The position numbers were made by a program, and so were the translations under genes. The notes under the pieces are model-generated. The model had not been told where the DNA came from, did not search any database, and saw only the letters and a list, made by a program, of their open reading frames with translations. This document shows positions 9,039-17,789 of a stretch of 64,000 bases of DNA, piece by piece (within the stretch, counting starts at the first letter, position 1; each line of letters starts with the position of its first letter). This DNA comes from JAEVLT01 sp964484065 (GTDB lineage Bacteria > Bacillota > Bacilli > Bacillales > Cytobacillaceae), in the NCBI GenBank assembly GCA_964484065.1, contig CAZAEW010000003.1:62001-126000 (forward strand), given 5' to 3'.

Positions 9039-9067
9039 AACAGGTGCGGGCTGCGCACCTGTTTTTT
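9039..9067 (+). terminator. Terminator after the S66 gene
   Basis: Ten-base-pair stem AACAGGTGCG / CGCACCTGTT, 5-nt loop, then T run. Confidence 0.85.
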
Positions 9068-9122
9068 GGCTAAAAGGAAGTCTAAAATTTTTTTTTGAAA
9101 TTTAGACTTTCCTTTTACGCAT

Positions 9123-9180
9123 AAGTGCAACTAAGCCTCTGTCTTCGCCTTTAAGGCTCGCCAATCGGCGAGTTTTCTTT
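9123..9180 (+). repeat. Dispersed repeat, copy 1, with terminator-like end
   Basis: A 58-nt element beginning AAGTGCAACT and ending in the hairpin CTCGCC-AAT-CGGCGAG followed by TTTTCTTT. Two further copies lie at 23875-23933 (same strand) and 26981-27038 (opposite strand). All three are intergenic and lie next to gene ends. Confidence 0.8.
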
Positions 9181-9221
9181 ATTGGTCAAAAAATAAAAAA
9201 TGCAAGAATTAAAAGCAGCTT

Positions 9222-9229
9222 CATACAAT
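9222..9229 (+). promoter_or_regulatory. Possible sigma-E -10 element before the lysine aminomutase cluster
   Basis: CATACAAT matches the sigma-E -10 consensus exactly, but the upstream -35 is weak. A TATAAT at 9234-9239 offers an alternative sigma-A -10, also without a good -35. In B. subtilis the orthologous yodTSRQP-kamA genes are expressed in the mother cell under sigma-E; carrying that over to this site is inference. Confidence 0.4.
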
Positions 9230-9274
9230 TTACTATAATATCCTCGTTGATTTGACACAGGAGGAGGGCGGCCC

Positions 9275-10609
9275 ATGAAACATTCATTTTTGATAAAACC
9301 GGTGCTTGATGAAATCTATCCGGTTATTGATTATGGCAAAGGGATCTATTTATTTGACGATAAAGGAAAAAAATATATTGATGCAGCATCAGGTGCCGTT
9401 ACAGCGAATATCGGCCATGGAGTGGATGAAATCATTGAAGCGATGCTCCATCAGGCAAAACGGGTTTCCTTTGTCTACCGATCCCAATTTACAAGTGAAG
9501 CAGCAGAAGCATTGGCCGAAAAAATAGCAGCCATGACACCTAGGGACCTCAATTGGTGCTTTTTTGTAAACAGCGGTTCGGAAGCAACAGAGACAGCAAT
9601 GAAAATGGCCATTCAATATTGGCAGGAAAAAGGTGTTTCTACAAAGACGAGGGTATTATCGCGATGGGTGAGTTACCATGGAATAACTTTGGGAGCGCTT
9701 TCAATGTCTGGTCATCCATTAAGAAGAGCTCGATTTGTTCCCCTCTTAGAAGACTTGCCAGTTATTCACCCTCCTTACTGTTACCGCTGTCCATACCAGC
9801 TCGAGGCTCCTGCCTGCGGATATCTTTGTGCGCAGGAACTGGAAACTGCCATTAGCCGGATTGGAGAAATGAATATTGCCGCCTTTATCGCAGAACCGGT
9901 AATCGGTGCAGCAGGTGCGGCAATTGCTCCCCCAAAGGATTATTTTAAAGTGATAAAAAGCATTTGTGAAAAACATCATATTTTATTTATTGCCGATGAG
10001 GTCATGACCGGATTTGGAAGAACTGGAACCCTTTTATCTATCGAGCAATGGGATGTACTTCCGGATATCATAGCATTTGGAAAAGGAATGGGTGCAGGAT
10101 ATACTCCGATTGCATGTGCAGTTGCCAGCGATCGTGTAATGGAGCCAATCCTTTCTGGAACGAAATCAATTATGAGCGGCCACACGTTAAGCGCCAATCC
10201 CCAATCTTGCGCAGTTTCGTTAGCAGTAATTGAATACTTGGAAAAAAATAAAATTATCCAACATGTAGAAAGTAAAGGCAAGTTTTTAATAACTCAGCTT
10301 GAAACCTTAAAATCCCGCTATTCATTTATCGGTGATATCCGAGGAAGAGGTTTATTGATAGGGGTGGAATTTGTATCGGATCAAAAAAATAAAACCGCAT
10401 TTTCAAGGAAGGAAAAGATAACGGATAAAATCATCTCCATTGCCAAAGAAAACGGTTTATTACTGTATCCCGCATGTGCTGGGATGGATGGGGTCAATGG
10501 CGATGCGATCATTATTGCCCCGCCATTGACCATTACTGAAGGGGAAATGGAGGAATTGATTTTGCTTTTGAATCATACATTTGCTGCCTTTTTGAGGAAC
10601 CAAAAATGA
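9275..10609 (+). CDS. yodT: Class III aminotransferase, YodT-like
   Basis: This 444-residue PLP enzyme of the class III (acetylornithine/GABA/beta-alanine type) family keeps the cofactor-binding blocks NSGSEATETAMKMA (near 105-118), IADEVMTGFGRTG and Lys270 in FGKGMGAGY. It is first in a set matching B. subtilis yodT-S-R-Q-P-kamA. By context the likely reaction is transamination of N6-acetyl-beta-lysine to the corresponding 3-oxo acid; this is inferred from the acetyltransferase and aminomutase downstream, not proven by sequence. RBS GGAGGAGGGCGG precedes the ATG. The next gene starts 12 nt after its stop. See also the second aminotransferase at 13268, which is extra relative to B. subtilis. 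Confidence 0.87.
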   Translation: MKHSFLIKPVLDEIYPVIDYGKGIYLFDDKGKKYIDAASGAVTANIGHGVDEIIEAMLHQAKRVSFVYRSQFTSEAAEALAEKIAAMTPRDLNWCFFVNSGSEATETAMKMAIQYWQEKGVSTKTRVLSRWVSYHGITLGALSMSGHPLRRARFVPLLEDLPVIHPPYCYRCPYQLEAPACGYLCAQELETAISRIGEMNIAAFIAEPVIGAAGAAIAPPKDYFKVIKSICEKHHILFIADEVMTGFGRTGTLLSIEQWDVLPDIIAFGKGMGAGYTPIACAVASDRVMEPILSGTKSIMSGHTLSANPQSCAVSLAVIEYLEKNKIIQHVESKGKFLITQLETLKSRYSFIGDIRGRGLLIGVEFVSDQKNKTAFSRKEKITDKIISIAKENGLLLYPACAGMDGVNGDAIIIAPPLTITEGEMEELILLLNHTFAAFLRNQK

Positions 10610-10621
10610 TGGAGGGGCATC

Positions 10622-11314
10622 ATGGAAAATCCATTTGGAAAGGTTACAAAGCTTGAGAAAGTTATGCCATTTTTTAATGATGGGATGTCCGTCATGTTCG
10701 GCGGCTTTGGAGGTGTTGGAACCCCTCCTTCATTGATAGATGTAATGATTCAAAAAGGAGTAAGGCAGCTCACTCTTATTGGCAATGACAGTGGCTTTCC
10801 CGATATTGGGATTGGAAAGTTAATCAGTAATGGGAGAGCTGTAAAAATAATTGTTTCTCATATTGGGTCTAATCCAATTGCCGGAGAGCTGATGAATACT
10901 GGAAAACTTTCGGTTGAATTTTCTCCGCAAGGCACACTTGCCGAAAGGATCCGGGCTGGAGGGGCAGGCCTTGCTGCGGTTGTAACAGATGTTGGAATTG
11001 ATAATGAAACAGTTGCCAATAACAAACAAAAAATCACGTTGAACGGCAGAGCCTATCTGATTGAAACAGCCTTAACCGCCGATGTTTCGCTTGTTTATGC
11101 AAAAAAGGCTGATTCTTATGGGAACCTGATCTATGACAAAAGTGCGCGGAACACCAATCCTCTTGTTGCCATGGCAGGAAGGATAACGATTGCTGAGGCA
11201 GAGGAGATTGTACCGGTTGGTAATTTGAATCCTGAGGAAATCGTAACCCCAGGTGTATTTGTTGACTATGTGGTCGCTTCGAAGGGGGTAAATTGGAAAT
11301 GGGCGTGGAAATAG
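10622..11314 (+). CDS. yodS: 3-oxoacid CoA-transferase alpha subunit, YodS-like
   Basis: This 230-residue protein matches subunit A of class I CoA transferases (acetoacetate/butyrate type), with the glycine-rich block GGFGGVGTPPSL near residues 26-37. The pair YodS/YodR would move CoA from acetyl-CoA or succinyl-CoA onto a 3-oxo acid. In this cluster the acid is probably derived from acetyl-beta-lysine, giving a CoA ester ready for thiolytic cleavage; the substrate is inferred. The 3' end overlaps the beta-subunit gene by 16-22 nt, consistent with coupled synthesis of a heteromeric enzyme. Confidence 0.9.
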   Translation: MENPFGKVTKLEKVMPFFNDGMSVMFGGFGGVGTPPSLIDVMIQKGVRQLTLIGNDSGFPDIGIGKLISNGRAVKIIVSHIGSNPIAGELMNTGKLSVEFSPQGTLAERIRAGGAGLAAVVTDVGIDNETVANNKQKITLNGRAYLIETALTADVSLVYAKKADSYGNLIYDKSARNTNPLVAMAGRITIAEAEEIVPVGNLNPEEIVTPGVFVDYVVASKGVNWKWAWK

Positions 11315-11964
11315 ATGAGAGGAATCGGATTGCGAAGCGGGCTGCAGAGGAAATTCAAAGCGGGATGCTCGTTAATCTTGGGATTGGTATTCCCTCTCTA
11401 GTACCAAATCATCTTTCAAAGGAATTGCCTGTGATGTTGCATGCGGAAAATGGCATTGTTGGAATGGGACCCAGCCCCCAAACAGGGTTTGAGGATGAGA
11501 ATTTGTGTAATGCCGGAGGATTTCCAGTCACTCTGATAAAAGGGGGATCTTATTGTGACAGCTCCACTGCATTTGGCATCATCAGGAGCGGCAAAATAGA
11601 CATCACTATTTTGGGAGCTTTGCAGGTCAGTCAAAAAGGGGATCTTGCCAATTGGATTGTTCCAAAGAAAAAAGTACCGGGGATGGGCGGAGCAATGGAA
11701 CTGGCCCAGAAAGCAAAACGGGTTATTGTGGTAATGAATCAGTGTGAGAAGAACGGAGCACCAAAAATTGTTGCAAACTGTTCTTTGCCGTTAACAGCCA
11801 GTTCCTGTGTTGATATGATCATTACGGAGATGGCTGTGTTTAAAATCTCAAATGGAGTTTTATGGTTAATGGAGCTTTTCGCACCGTTTGATGAATTAAC
11901 GGTGCGAAATAACACAAATGCTGATTATCAAATCCCTGAAACTTTTCGGAAAATTCCTTATTAG
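11299..11964 (+). CDS. yodR: 3-oxoacid CoA-transferase beta subunit, YodR-like
   Basis: A subunit of about 221 residues with the catalytic glutamate in HAENGIVGMGP (about residues 48-58); this Glu forms the enzyme-CoA thioester in class I transferases. GGGSYCDSSTAFG-like and GAMEL segments of the family are also present. I prefer the ATG at 11299 because the AGGGGG ribosome binding site (11283-11288) is well spaced from it; a TTG at 11293 is an alternative. It pairs with the overlapping alpha subunit. Next comes the M20 deacylase gene 21 nt downstream. Confidence 0.9.
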   Translation: MGVEIDERNRIAKRAAEEIQSGMLVNLGIGIPSLVPNHLSKELPVMLHAENGIVGMGPSPQTGFEDENLCNAGGFPVTLIKGGSYCDSSTAFGIIRSGKIDITILGALQVSQKGDLANWIVPKKKVPGMGGAMELAQKAKRVIVVMNQCEKNGAPKIVANCSLPLTASSCVDMIITEMAVFKISNGVLWLMELFAPFDELTVRNNTNADYQIPETFRKIPY

Positions 11965-11985
11965 CTTTCCAAGGGAGTGGGCGAT

Positions 11986-13254
11986 ATGAAGGAATACGAG
12001 GATCGAATAAGAAAATGGTATAAGGAGAACAAACATAAAGGAGCAAGATTACTGCAACTACTGGTTAAGGAAAATAGCTTAAGAGGCAATGAAAGCAGCG
12101 CTCAGGCCATTATCATCGAGAAATGCCGGCAGCTTGGACTTGAATTGGATATTTGGGAAATTGACCTTAAGGAGTTAGTTAAGCATCCTGCCTATTTTTG
12201 CGACCGCAAGGAATTTTGCGGAAATCCCAATGTGGCGGCTGTTTTAAGAGGAACTGGCGGCGGGAAATCCATCATCCTTAACAGTCATATAGATGTCGTT
12301 CCAGTTGGTGATGAACAAAACTGGAAGCATGATCCGTTTAGCGGTCATATTGAGGATGGAACTCTTTTTGGCAGGGGCTCAACAGATATGAAAGGCGGAA
12401 CAGTCGCGCTGCTTATGGCACTTGAATCTTTGATCTCTTCGGGCATCCGCTTAAAAGGTGATGTTATTTTTCAAAGTGTGATTGAAGAAGAGAGCGGGGG
12501 AGCCGGTACTCTTGCAGCTGTATTAAAGGGATATCGAGCTGATGGAGCTATCATACCCGAACCTACGAATATGAAAATCTTCCCGAAGCAGCAAGGGTCA
12601 ATGTGGTTTCGCATTACAGTGAAAGGAAAGGCGGCACACGGAGGTACAAGGTATGAAGGCGTCAGTGCCATTGAAAAGGCAGCTATCGTCATTCAGGAGT
12701 TACAAAAATTAGAAAAAAAACGAAATGAAAAAATCAGCGACCCTCTATATAAAAAAATTCCGATTCCGATTCCTATTAATATAGGGAAAATAATTAGCGG
12801 AGAGTGGCCATCATCGGTTCCTGATCATGCGGTTATTGAGGGGAGAATGGGGGTTTCGCCGGATGAATCAATCGATTCCGCTCAAAAGGAAATGGAAAAT
12901 TGCCTTACTGTCCTTGCCAATCATGACGAATGGCTGAATGAGAACCCTCTCCAACTTGAATGGTTTGGTGCCAGGTGGCTTCCGGGCAGTATTAAAGAAG
13001 ATCACCCTCTTCAAACTGTTGTTTATGAATCTTATCAGAAGGTTAAAAAAGAAAAACCTATCATTGAAGCAAGTCCATGGGGAACGGACGGGGGAATTCT
13101 TTCTAATATCGCAAAGGTGCCGGTAATCATCTTTGGTCCTGGGAAGACGGAAGCCGCACACGATGCAAATGAACATATCATCCTTGAAGAAATGTACCAG
13201 ACCAGTGAGATTATCGCTTTGACCTTAATAAAATGGTGCGAAGCATCGAATTAA
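11986..13254 (+). CDS. yodQ: M20-family deacylase/peptidase, YodQ-like
   Basis: This 422-residue enzyme belongs to the ArgE/DapE (M20) metallohydrolases. The metal and catalytic residues are in place: SHIDVVPVGD, GRGSTDMKGG, the EEES dyad (VIEEESGG) and the C-terminal AHDANE. It has a dimerisation domain between about residues 190 and 310. Family members cleave N-acyl amino acids or peptides; here it may remove the acetyl group from the acetylated intermediate or product of beta-lysine breakdown, which is inference from the cluster. The ATG at 11986 follows AAGGGAG by 8 nt; the GTG at 11977 lies within that site. The downstream aminotransferase starts 13 nt later. Confidence 0.87.
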   Translation: MKEYEDRIRKWYKENKHKGARLLQLLVKENSLRGNESSAQAIIIEKCRQLGLELDIWEIDLKELVKHPAYFCDRKEFCGNPNVAAVLRGTGGGKSIILNSHIDVVPVGDEQNWKHDPFSGHIEDGTLFGRGSTDMKGGTVALLMALESLISSGIRLKGDVIFQSVIEEESGGAGTLAAVLKGYRADGAIIPEPTNMKIFPKQQGSMWFRITVKGKAAHGGTRYEGVSAIEKAAIVIQELQKLEKKRNEKISDPLYKKIPIPIPINIGKIISGEWPSSVPDHAVIEGRMGVSPDESIDSAQKEMENCLTVLANHDEWLNENPLQLEWFGARWLPGSIKEDHPLQTVVYESYQKVKKEKPIIEASPWGTDGGILSNIAKVPVIIFGPGKTEAAHDANEHIILEEMYQTSEIIALTLIKWCEASN

Positions 13255-13267
13255 AGGAGGTGCAGTC

Positions 13268-14596
13268 ATGGGATCGATTCGGATAAAAACAGATTTTCCG
13301 GGCCCGGAAGCCAAAAAACTATATGCTCGAAAATTGGAAAACGTGCCGCAGGGCCCCTTTAACACAATCGAAACCTTTGCCTCAAAAGGTGAAGGGGCAT
13401 TATTAACGGATGTGGATGGCAATACATTTATCGATTTTGCCGGAGCAATTGGCTCAATGAATACAGGGCATTGTCCGCCTAAGGTTGTTGAAGCATTACA
13501 CCGTCAAATTGACAAGTACTTGCATCCCAGCTTTCATGTGATGATGTATGAACCGTATATCGAACTGGCGGAACAATTAAATCGGATTACCCCGGGCAAT
13601 CATCCTAAAAAGACCTTTTTTTTAAACAGCGGTGCGGAAGCAGTAGAAAATGCGGTGAAAATCGCAAGAAAATATACTGGCCGCAAAGCTGTAATATCCT
13701 TCGAAAGAGGCTTTCATGGCAGGACATATATGTCGATGTCGTTAACAAGTAAGGTCAAACCGTATAAATATGGTTTTGGACCGTTTGTTCCCGAAACCTA
13801 TAAATGGCCTTATCCGTACTATTATCGTTCTGAATTTTCCAATCCTGAAACGTTAGACCAAATGTTATTAGATCAGTTTCAAACCTTTTTTCAAAGCGAG
13901 GTTCCTCCTGAAGAGATTGCCGCAGTCCTCATGGAGACAGTTCAGGGGGAGGGCGGATTTGTGATCCCTTCCCGCCGCTTTGTTAAAGGAGTGAAAAGCA
14001 TTTGTGAACAAAATGGAATTCTGTTTATCGCTGATGAAGTTCAAACTGGATTTGGGCGAACCGGAAAAATGTTTGCTTCTGAACATTTTGATGTGGTTCC
14101 GGATTTGCTGACAATGTCAAAATCAATAGCGGCTGGAATCCCAATCAGTGCGGTGACGGGCAGAGCAGAAATAATGGATGCAGCAAATGTTGGAGAAATT
14201 GGCGGAACATTTGGCGGCAGTCCACTTGGCTGCGTGGCAGCTCTTGAGGTAATTAAAATAATTGAGAAGGAGGGCTTACTGGCACGAGCAGAACAAATAG
14301 GCAAGGCATTTCAAAAACGGTTTGAATTTCTTCAAGGGAAATATCCCCAGATTGGAGAAGTGCGTCATATTGGAGCAATGTGTGCGCTTGAATTTGTAAA
14401 AGACACCCATTCCAAGGAGCCTAATAAAGAAATGGTTCTAGCAATCGTTAAGGAAGCACATAAGAGAGGGCTTATCATTATGACAGCAGGATTATATGGC
14501 AATGTGATTCGTCTCTTGGCACCGCTTGTCATTTCAGATGCACAATTAATGGAAGGATTTGATGTATTGGAAGAGGCGATAACGGTTTGCTGTTAA
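13268..14596 (+). CDS. Second class III aminotransferase, GabT-like
   Basis: This 442-residue PLP enzyme resembles 4-aminobutyrate and related omega-amino acid transaminases. NSGAEAVENAVKIARK (near 120-135), the ADEVQTGFGRTG block and PLP lysine Lys285 in TMSKSIAAG are all present. It has a textbook RBS (AAAGGAGGTG). B. subtilis lacks a gene at this place in its yod cluster, so this is an added step: either it deaminates the omega-amino product left after acetyl-beta-lysine cleavage (for example a 4-aminobutyrate derivative) or it replaces YodT. Its end abuts the acetyltransferase gene, whose RBS lies 18 nt past its stop. Confidence 0.87.
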   Translation: MGSIRIKTDFPGPEAKKLYARKLENVPQGPFNTIETFASKGEGALLTDVDGNTFIDFAGAIGSMNTGHCPPKVVEALHRQIDKYLHPSFHVMMYEPYIELAEQLNRITPGNHPKKTFFLNSGAEAVENAVKIARKYTGRKAVISFERGFHGRTYMSMSLTSKVKPYKYGFGPFVPETYKWPYPYYYRSEFSNPETLDQMLLDQFQTFFQSEVPPEEIAAVLMETVQGEGGFVIPSRRFVKGVKSICEQNGILFIADEVQTGFGRTGKMFASEHFDVVPDLLTMSKSIAAGIPISAVTGRAEIMDAANVGEIGGTFGGSPLGCVAALEVIKIIEKEGLLARAEQIGKAFQKRFEFLQGKYPQIGEVRHIGAMCALEFVKDTHSKEPNKEMVLAIVKEAHKRGLIIMTAGLYGNVIRLLAPLVISDAQLMEGFDVLEEAITVCC

Positions 14597-14628
14597 TAAA
14601 CGTTCCAAAAGATAAAGGAGTAACTTCA

Positions 14629-15477
14629 ATGAATCAAGCAGCGAAAACGATAACAATCGAAAATGAATTTTTCTTTTTGCAAATTTGTCTTGACCCATTT
14701 AATAAAAGAATTCGAATTGATGATTATCGGGGAAACACCTTCCTTTTGCTTCAAAAAGCAGAACAAATGGCCCATGATCATCATGCTGAGAAATTAATCT
14801 TTAAAGTTCGCCGTGAACATCTTTTTTGTTTTATTGAAAAGGGGTTTCAGATTGAAGCAGTCGCTGACGGTTATTTTATGGGTTCGGACGCCTATTTTTG
14901 CGTAAAATATTTTTCACCCGAGAGAAGAAAAAATGAATATTGGATAACGGAGGATCGGATTATTGACGAGATTCATAAAGGTAAACATTCCAAAGAAAAA
15001 GTACTCCCGAGGGAATATCAGATTAAGCGAGCTGATGAAAAAAACGCCGATGAGCTTGCAGCTTTATACCGGCATGTTTTTCAAATTTATCCAACCCCAT
15101 TGCATGATCCGAATTATGTAAAGAAAACAATGAATGACGGGACCATCTATCTTTTTTTTTCATATGATGGAAAAATCGTCAGCGCTGCTTCCGCAGAAAC
15201 AAATGATGTATATAAAAATGCGGAATTAACAGATTGTGCTACTCTTCCGGAGCATCGCAAATACGGACTAATGAAAATACTTCTTCAGGATCTCGAAAGA
15301 GAGTTGGCTAAACAAGGGATTTATTGCTGCTATTCGATTGCAAGGGCGCTTTCTTTTGGTATGAACGCTGTCTTGCTTCAGCTTGGCTACAGTTATCGCG
15401 GCAGATTATTAAACAATTGCTATATTTACGACAAGCTCGAAGATATGAACTTGTGGGTGAAAAATCTGTCAAAGTAA
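14629..15477 (+). CDS. ablB: Beta-lysine N6-acetyltransferase (GNAT), AblB/YodP
   Basis: This 282-residue protein has a C-terminal GNAT fold (about residues 130-260) with the acetyl-CoA region TDCATLPEHRKYGLMKIL, and an N-terminal extension typical of AblB. In methanogens and bacteria AblB acetylates the beta-lysine made by the aminomutase AblA/KamA, giving N6-acetyl-beta-lysine, an osmolyte in archaea. The ATG at 14629 follows AAAGGAG; upstream in-frame starts overlap the aminotransferase gene and lack a RBS. A terminator separates it from kamA, so the two enzymes have partly independent transcription. Confidence 0.87.
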   Translation: MNQAAKTITIENEFFFLQICLDPFNKRIRIDDYRGNTFLLLQKAEQMAHDHHAEKLIFKVRREHLFCFIEKGFQIEAVADGYFMGSDAYFCVKYFSPERRKNEYWITEDRIIDEIHKGKHSKEKVLPREYQIKRADEKNADELAALYRHVFQIYPTPLHDPNYVKKTMNDGTIYLFFSYDGKIVSAASAETNDVYKNAELTDCATLPEHRKYGLMKILLQDLERELAKQGIYCCYSIARALSFGMNAVLLQLGYSYRGRLLNNCYIYDKLEDMNLWVKNLSK

Positions 15478-15533
15478 AAAGTGGTTCGGTAAATTTCTCT
15501 CTATAATAAACACATCTTAACTTTTCTAACACC

Positions 15534-15569
15534 ATAATAGGTGCAAAACAGTAAGCGCCTATTATTTTT
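15534..15569 (+). terminator. Terminator between ablB and kamA
   Basis: The stem AATAGG(T)GC / GCGCCTATT with a loop of about 10 nt is followed by ATTTTT. It implies that kamA has its own promoter. Confidence 0.7.
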
Positions 15570-15670
15570 GAAAAATATGAAAACGTTTACATTTTCATTT
15601 GCTGCGAAAATAACCTTTTGCCTGCTTTATGCATAACAATGGATATAACGGTAATGGGAGGAGAATGTTA

Positions 15671-17098
15671 ATGAAACAGTCCTTGTATAAACCTAAGCGG
15701 CACTGGAAAGAAATCGAACTATGGAAGGATGTGACGGAGGAGGAATGGAATGACTGGATTTGGCAGTTGACAAATACTGTTCGGACATCGGAGGAATTGA
15801 AGAAAGTAATTAACTTAACATTGGATGAAGAAGAAGGTGTCCGAATTTCTACGAAAACCATTCCGCTAAATATCACTCCTTATTACGCCTCTCTTATGAA
15901 CCCTGATGACCCGCGCTGTCCAATCCGAATGCAGTCCGTTCCAGTTGGTAAAGAATTGCATAAAACCAAATATGATTTGGAAGACCCGTTGTATGAAGAC
16001 GAGGATTCTCCAGTTCCAGGCTTAACCCACCGTTATCCGGACAGAGTACTTTTTCTCGTCACCAATCAGTGTTCCATGTATTGCCGATATTGTACAAGAA
16101 GACGCTTTTCGGGGCAGATTGGTATGGGAGTGCCGAAAAAGCAGCTCGATGGAGCAATAAACTATATACGTCAAACACCCGAAGTCAGGGACGTCCTCAT
16201 CTCCGGCGGGGACGGCTTGTTGATAAATGATCAAATTCTTGAATATATTTTAAAAAATTTAAGGGCAATCGACCATGTTGAAATAATAAGGATTGGTACA
16301 AGAGCGCCAGTTGTTTTCCCGCAGCGGATAACCGAAAACCTCTGCAATATTTTAAAGAAATATCATCCAATCTGGGTTAATACTCATTTTAATACCTCGA
16401 TAGAGATTACAGAGCAATCGAAGCGGGCTTGTGAAATGCTCGCTAACGCCGGGATTCCGGTCGGAAACCAGTCTGTCATTCTTGCGGGGATAAATGACAG
16501 TGTTCCAATCATGAAAAAGCTTATGCATGACCTTGTAAAAATCCGTGTCCGTCCCTATTATATATACCAATGTGATTTGTCAGAAGGAATTGGCCATTTT
16601 CGGGCTCCAGTTTCGAAAGGGCTTGAAATTATTGAAGGATTAAGGGGCCATACAAGCGGCTATGCTATACCAACATTTGTTATCGATGCTCCTGGAGGAG
16701 GAGGAAAAATTGCTCTGCAGCCTAACTATTTAATCTCGCAAAGTCCAGAAAAAGTGGTGCTGCGAAATTATGAAGGGGTGATCACATCCTATCCTGAGCC
16801 AGAACATTATATACCTGACAAAGCAGAACAATACTTTAAGAAAGTCTTCCCTGATATGGGGGAAAAAAGATCAACCGCAGGGATTTCCGGTATCATAAAC
16901 GATCAGCATTTTAATTTAGTTCCTGATGGATTAAATAGATTAAATCGGAGGAAATATTATGCTGAAGACCCATCTCATACAAGTCTAAAGGATAAACGGG
17001 CGAAAAGGGATGAGCTCAAGGAAAAGAAGTTTCAAGCCATGACCAAGAAAGAAGCGACAGCTGAACCAAACAAATCAAATAAGACTGATCAGGAATAG
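15671..17098 (+). CDS. kamA: Lysine 2,3-aminomutase, KamA/AblA
   Basis: This 475-residue radical-SAM, PLP-dependent enzyme converts L-lysine to beta-lysine. The iron-sulfur motif CSMYCRYC (CxxxCxxC; Cys134, Cys138, Cys141) follows TNQ, and the PLP lysine is Lys346 in APGGGGK. The C-terminal tail after about residue 415 is charged and longer than in the clostridial enzyme, as is usual in bacilli. The ATG at 15671 is placed 10 nt from GGGAGGAG; ATGs at 15629 and 15665 are in frame but less well placed. It closes the beta-lysine cluster and is followed 12 nt later by yokU. Confidence 0.95.
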   Translation: MKQSLYKPKRHWKEIELWKDVTEEEWNDWIWQLTNTVRTSEELKKVINLTLDEEEGVRISTKTIPLNITPYYASLMNPDDPRCPIRMQSVPVGKELHKTKYDLEDPLYEDEDSPVPGLTHRYPDRVLFLVTNQCSMYCRYCTRRRFSGQIGMGVPKKQLDGAINYIRQTPEVRDVLISGGDGLLINDQILEYILKNLRAIDHVEIIRIGTRAPVVFPQRITENLCNILKKYHPIWVNTHFNTSIEITEQSKRACEMLANAGIPVGNQSVILAGINDSVPIMKKLMHDLVKIRVRPYYIYQCDLSEGIGHFRAPVSKGLEIIEGLRGHTSGYAIPTFVIDAPGGGGKIALQPNYLISQSPEKVVLRNYEGVITSYPEPEHYIPDKAEQYFKKVFPDMGEKRSTAGISGIINDQHFNLVPDGLNRLNRRKYYAEDPSHTSLKDKRAKRDELKEKKFQAMTKKEATAEPNKSNKTDQE

Positions 17099-17110
17099 GC
17101 GGGGATTTAT

Positions 17111-17392
17111 ATGGAGGTGAAAAAATGTGACTGGTGCAGCAGTCAAAATGTTGAATTTAGCCATGAGCCGGTTTATTGGGAACTGCCTGATGGTACAAGA
17201 GCAATTGAAATTAGCGAGACCCCGATGGTTGTTTGTCGGGACTGTCGCATTTCCTATCTTCTTGAGCGGATTGTTAAAGAAATCGAGGATCAATTGTTAC
17301 TAATAGATACAAAGAAAATTGGGAAACAAATCCGTTATCAAGACTTAAGGCTGATGCCAAGGCTGCTGAAAAGAAATTATTTTGATTTTTAA
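17111..17392 (+). CDS. yokU: YokU-family zinc-ribbon protein
   Basis: A 93-residue protein with two CxxC pairs (CDWC near residue 6 and CRDC near 45), which should bind one zinc. This is the YgiT-type zinc finger fold named YokU in bacilli. Its tight association with kamA (12-nt gap) suggests it works with, or is co-expressed with, the aminomutase, but the function is unknown. No DNA-binding HTH follows the finger, unlike YgiT/MqsA antitoxins. Confidence 0.85.
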   Translation: MEVKKCDWCSSQNVEFSHEPVYWELPDGTRAIEISETPMVVCRDCRISYLLERIVKEIEDQLLLIDTKKIGKQIRYQDLRLMPRLLKRNYFDF

Positions 17393-17485
17393 ATAGGCAA
17401 GCAAGAAAACTAGACGATATTTATCGGATTCGTTATAGTATTTCTAATACATTTATCATGATTTTAAATAGAAAGGCGTCTTCTT

Positions 17486-17728
17486 ATGCGTAAATCCTTC
17501 TACCATTTTCTTATGAAATACAGGCACCCATCAGCAAAAGATCCTATAAGTGCTTTTGCCAATCACGCCTATCATGATCACAGTTTTCCGAAAATTTCCG
17601 AGGATTATGATGAAATAAGCTCTTACCTGGAACTAAACGGACATTATTTGGAAAGCATGTCCACTTTTGATGAAGTGTGGGAACTGTATCTTTTATCTGA
17701 AGGGAATAGCCGCGATCGGCAATGGTAA
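17486..17728 (+). CDS. yozE: YozE family protein (SAM-like fold)
   Basis: This 80-residue protein matches the YozE/UPF0346 family along its whole length: SFYHFLMKYRHP at the start, FANHAYHDHSFPK in the middle and the ISSYLELNGHYLESM segment. Members form a four-helix SAM-like domain of unknown function. It has its own RBS (GAAAGGCG) and a hairpin overlapping its stop. Its place between yokU and a YodN-like gene is the same as in B. subtilis. Confidence 0.9.
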   Translation: MRKSFYHFLMKYRHPSAKDPISAFANHAYHDHSFPKISEDYDEISSYLELNGHYLESMSTFDEVWELYLLSEGNSRDRQW

Positions 17729-17757
17729 ACATCGTCTGTTAAAAGGCGATGTTTCTT
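17727..17757 (+). terminator. Possible terminator after yozE
   Basis: Stem AAACATCG / CGATGTTT begins at the stop codon; the T tail is short (TTTCTT). Confidence 0.5.
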
Positions 17758-17789
17758 ATGAGCAACATTAATATGAGAGGTGATTTTAC

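Noticed and set aside
9976..10281. 101-residue minus frame inside yodT
   Set aside because: Opposite the PLP-lysine region of a well-conserved aminotransferase; no start signal.
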